This document shows, piece by piece, positions 63,173-64,000 of a stretch of 64,000 nucleotides of DNA. Position 1 is the stretch's first letter. The number at the start of each line of letters is the position of its first letter. The position numbers and the translations under genes are program-made. The DNA lies in contig NZ_SSOC01000002.1 in the NCBI RefSeq assembly GCF_004801295.1, positions 310,001-374,000 on the forward strand. Direction: 5' to 3'. Under the pieces are notes generated by a model. That model was not told the origin of the DNA and did no database searches. It was given only the letters and a program-made list of their open reading frames with translations. The DNA comes from Pseudothauera nasutitermitis. GTDB taxonomy: Bacteria > Pseudomonadota > Gammaproteobacteria > Burkholderiales > Rhodocyclaceae.

Positions 63173-63201
63173 ACTATATACCTTGTCCATCAAGGTATCA
63201 A
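63173..63201 (-). promoter_or_regulatory. promoter of the PadR-like gene with an operator in its spacer
   Basis: On the minus strand TTGATA (63196-63201), a 17-bp spacer and TATAGT (63173-63178) form a good sigma-70 promoter. The perfect dyad ATACCTTG-ATGGA-CAAGGTAT (63178-63198) fills the spacer, an ideal spot for autorepression. Predicted transcription start is ~63166, 1 base before the assumed ATG. Confidence 0.65.
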
Positions 63202-63330
63202 GCAGCAACCGAAAAAATCCCCTCCTGGGGCGGTGCCTGGCCGGATGGAGGGCACTCCCTGTGGTGCATGAGTCTGCGGTCACAAGTGCAGGATCACGAG
63301 CCGCGATGAAGGGCAAGCCAAGCATCGAGT

Positions 63331-64000
63331 TCATGGCGTCCTGGCCTCTGTCGTGTTCGCCTTGCCGACTTGCTGATCGCTCTCGCGCAAGTACTCAATC
63401 AGGTACGGCATGATGTGCGCCGCATCGGCGCCCGCACCGCGCAGAGTGGCGGATGCGAAGTTGCGCTGCCGTGGAAAGCCCACGAAGTAGAGGCCGGGAA
63501 TGCCTTGGGCGATGCCGTTCTGCTGTGCCAGGCGGTTGTCGGCGCTGACAGCGCCCAGTTCCCGGAGATAGGAGGCATTCGGGCGGAAGCCCGTGGCGAA
63601 TAGCAGAACATCCACCTGTTCTTCGGTTCCATCTGGCCAGATCACGCCGCGCTCGGTGATGCGGGTGAACATTTCCTGGCGCTGCACCCGTCCGGTCTTG
63701 ATTGCGTGACTGTATTTGCCGTTGTCGAGTACCGGCGTGCTCTGGTCGTTGAGCCAGCGCGTTTGCTCCAGGCCCGTCCACTTCACCCAGAAATGGAAGT
63801 CCAGTCCGAGGATGCGTTGCGGAAAGAAGCGGATCGGCTGCAAGGTGGCCAGCTTCACGCGGGCAACACCGGCAAGCTCCGTGGCGATTTGCACGGCAGA
63901 GTTCGCGCCGCCAACCACGACGATGCGGCTCCCCAGGAATCCCTTGGGATTCAGATACTCGGCACTGTGCAGCATGCACCCACGAAACTGCTCTTGTCCC
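63331..64000 (-). CDS. arsO: ArsO-type flavin monooxygenase, C-terminal part (cut by window edge)
   Basis: About 222 C-terminal residues are visible; the frame remains open to base 64000 (…EQFRGCMLHSAEYLNPKGF). The FHSAEY-type phrase, the Rossmann-like IVVVGGANSAVQIATEL and the ATGFRPN motif mark a flavin-dependent monooxygenase of the ArsO kind found in arsenic operons. The N-terminal FAD-binding half lies outside the window. It is upstream of the PadR-like gene on the same strand. Its substrate (an arsenical or other) is not established. Confidence 0.7.
   Translation of the reverse strand, partial: GQEQFRGCMLHSAEYLNPKGFLGSRIVVVGGANSAVQIATELAGVARVKLATLQPIRFFPQRILGLDFHFWVKWTGLEQTRWLNDQSTPVLDNGKYSHAIKTGRVQRQEMFTRITERGVIWPDGTEEQVDVLLFATGFRPNASYLRELGAVSADNRLAQQNGIAQGIPGLYFVGFPRQRNFASATLRGAGADAAHIMPYLIEYLRESDQQVGKANTTEARTP

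Noticed and set aside
1-64000. CRISPR arrays, tRNA or rRNA genes
   Set aside because: No regularly spaced repeats and no cloverleaf or rRNA-like stretch were recognised while reading; a covariance-model search would settle it.

Overview
The window looks like a chromosome segment of a denitrifying betaproteobacterium of the Rhodocyclaceae (Thauera/Azoarcus-like). This is an inference from very high GC, dense ATGA-coupled operons, many cyclic-di-GMP genes, a hemerythrin/DUF2249/NnrS-like operon behind an FNR-type box, and a proteobacterial dedicated sortase system. No rRNA, tRNA, CRISPR array or complete insertion sequence was recognised.

Region 1 to about 39.4 kb is host chromosome. It holds housekeeping enzymes: a fused PabB-PabC for folate, MetY, RlhA, SlyX, YlqF, DAHP synthase coupled to SerB, MoaA, RmuC, YaeQ, a DUF748 envelope giant and an LpxH-type phosphatase. 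Signalling genes are interleaved: a heme-c-motif GGDEF-EAL protein, a PAS-GGDEF-EAL protein coupled to a molybdopterin-domain periplasmic protein, two EAL proteins, an MCP and an HDOD protein. Two compact systems stand out. At 15.0-17.0 kb is a hemerythrin, DUF2249 and polytopic membrane protein operon with an FNR/DNR-like site. At 17.9-23.2 kb is the dedicated sortase locus (histidine kinase, response regulator, VIT/VWA substrate, class GN sortase). Two non-coding palindromic elements, about 270 bp and 190 bp, sit at 12.5 and 17.7 kb.

Region 39.4-44.4 kb is a Fec-type iron-signalling unit: ECF sigma factor behind a Fur-like box, FecR, and an STN-containing TonB-dependent receptor. A HepT/MntA toxin-antitoxin pair sits between fecR and the receptor. 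Its toxin gene carries an in-frame amber codon.

Region 44.5-64.0 kb, all on the minus strand, is one end of a Tn4371-like integrative conjugative element. It contains traG, a copG-type gene, trbBCDEJ, an entry-exclusion lipoprotein, trbLFGI and DUF2274, with a LysR regulator and a second EexN lipoprotein upstream. Its cargo is an arsenic block: flavin monooxygenase ArsO (cut by the window edge), a Cys-bearing PadR-type regulator in the place of ArsR, ArsD, ArsA, ArsM methyltransferase and an aquaporin channel. The cargo suggests As(III) capture by ArsD, handling by ArsA, methylation by ArsM and permeation through the channel. No ArsB or Acr3 pump is seen inside the window; the element continues past base 64000.
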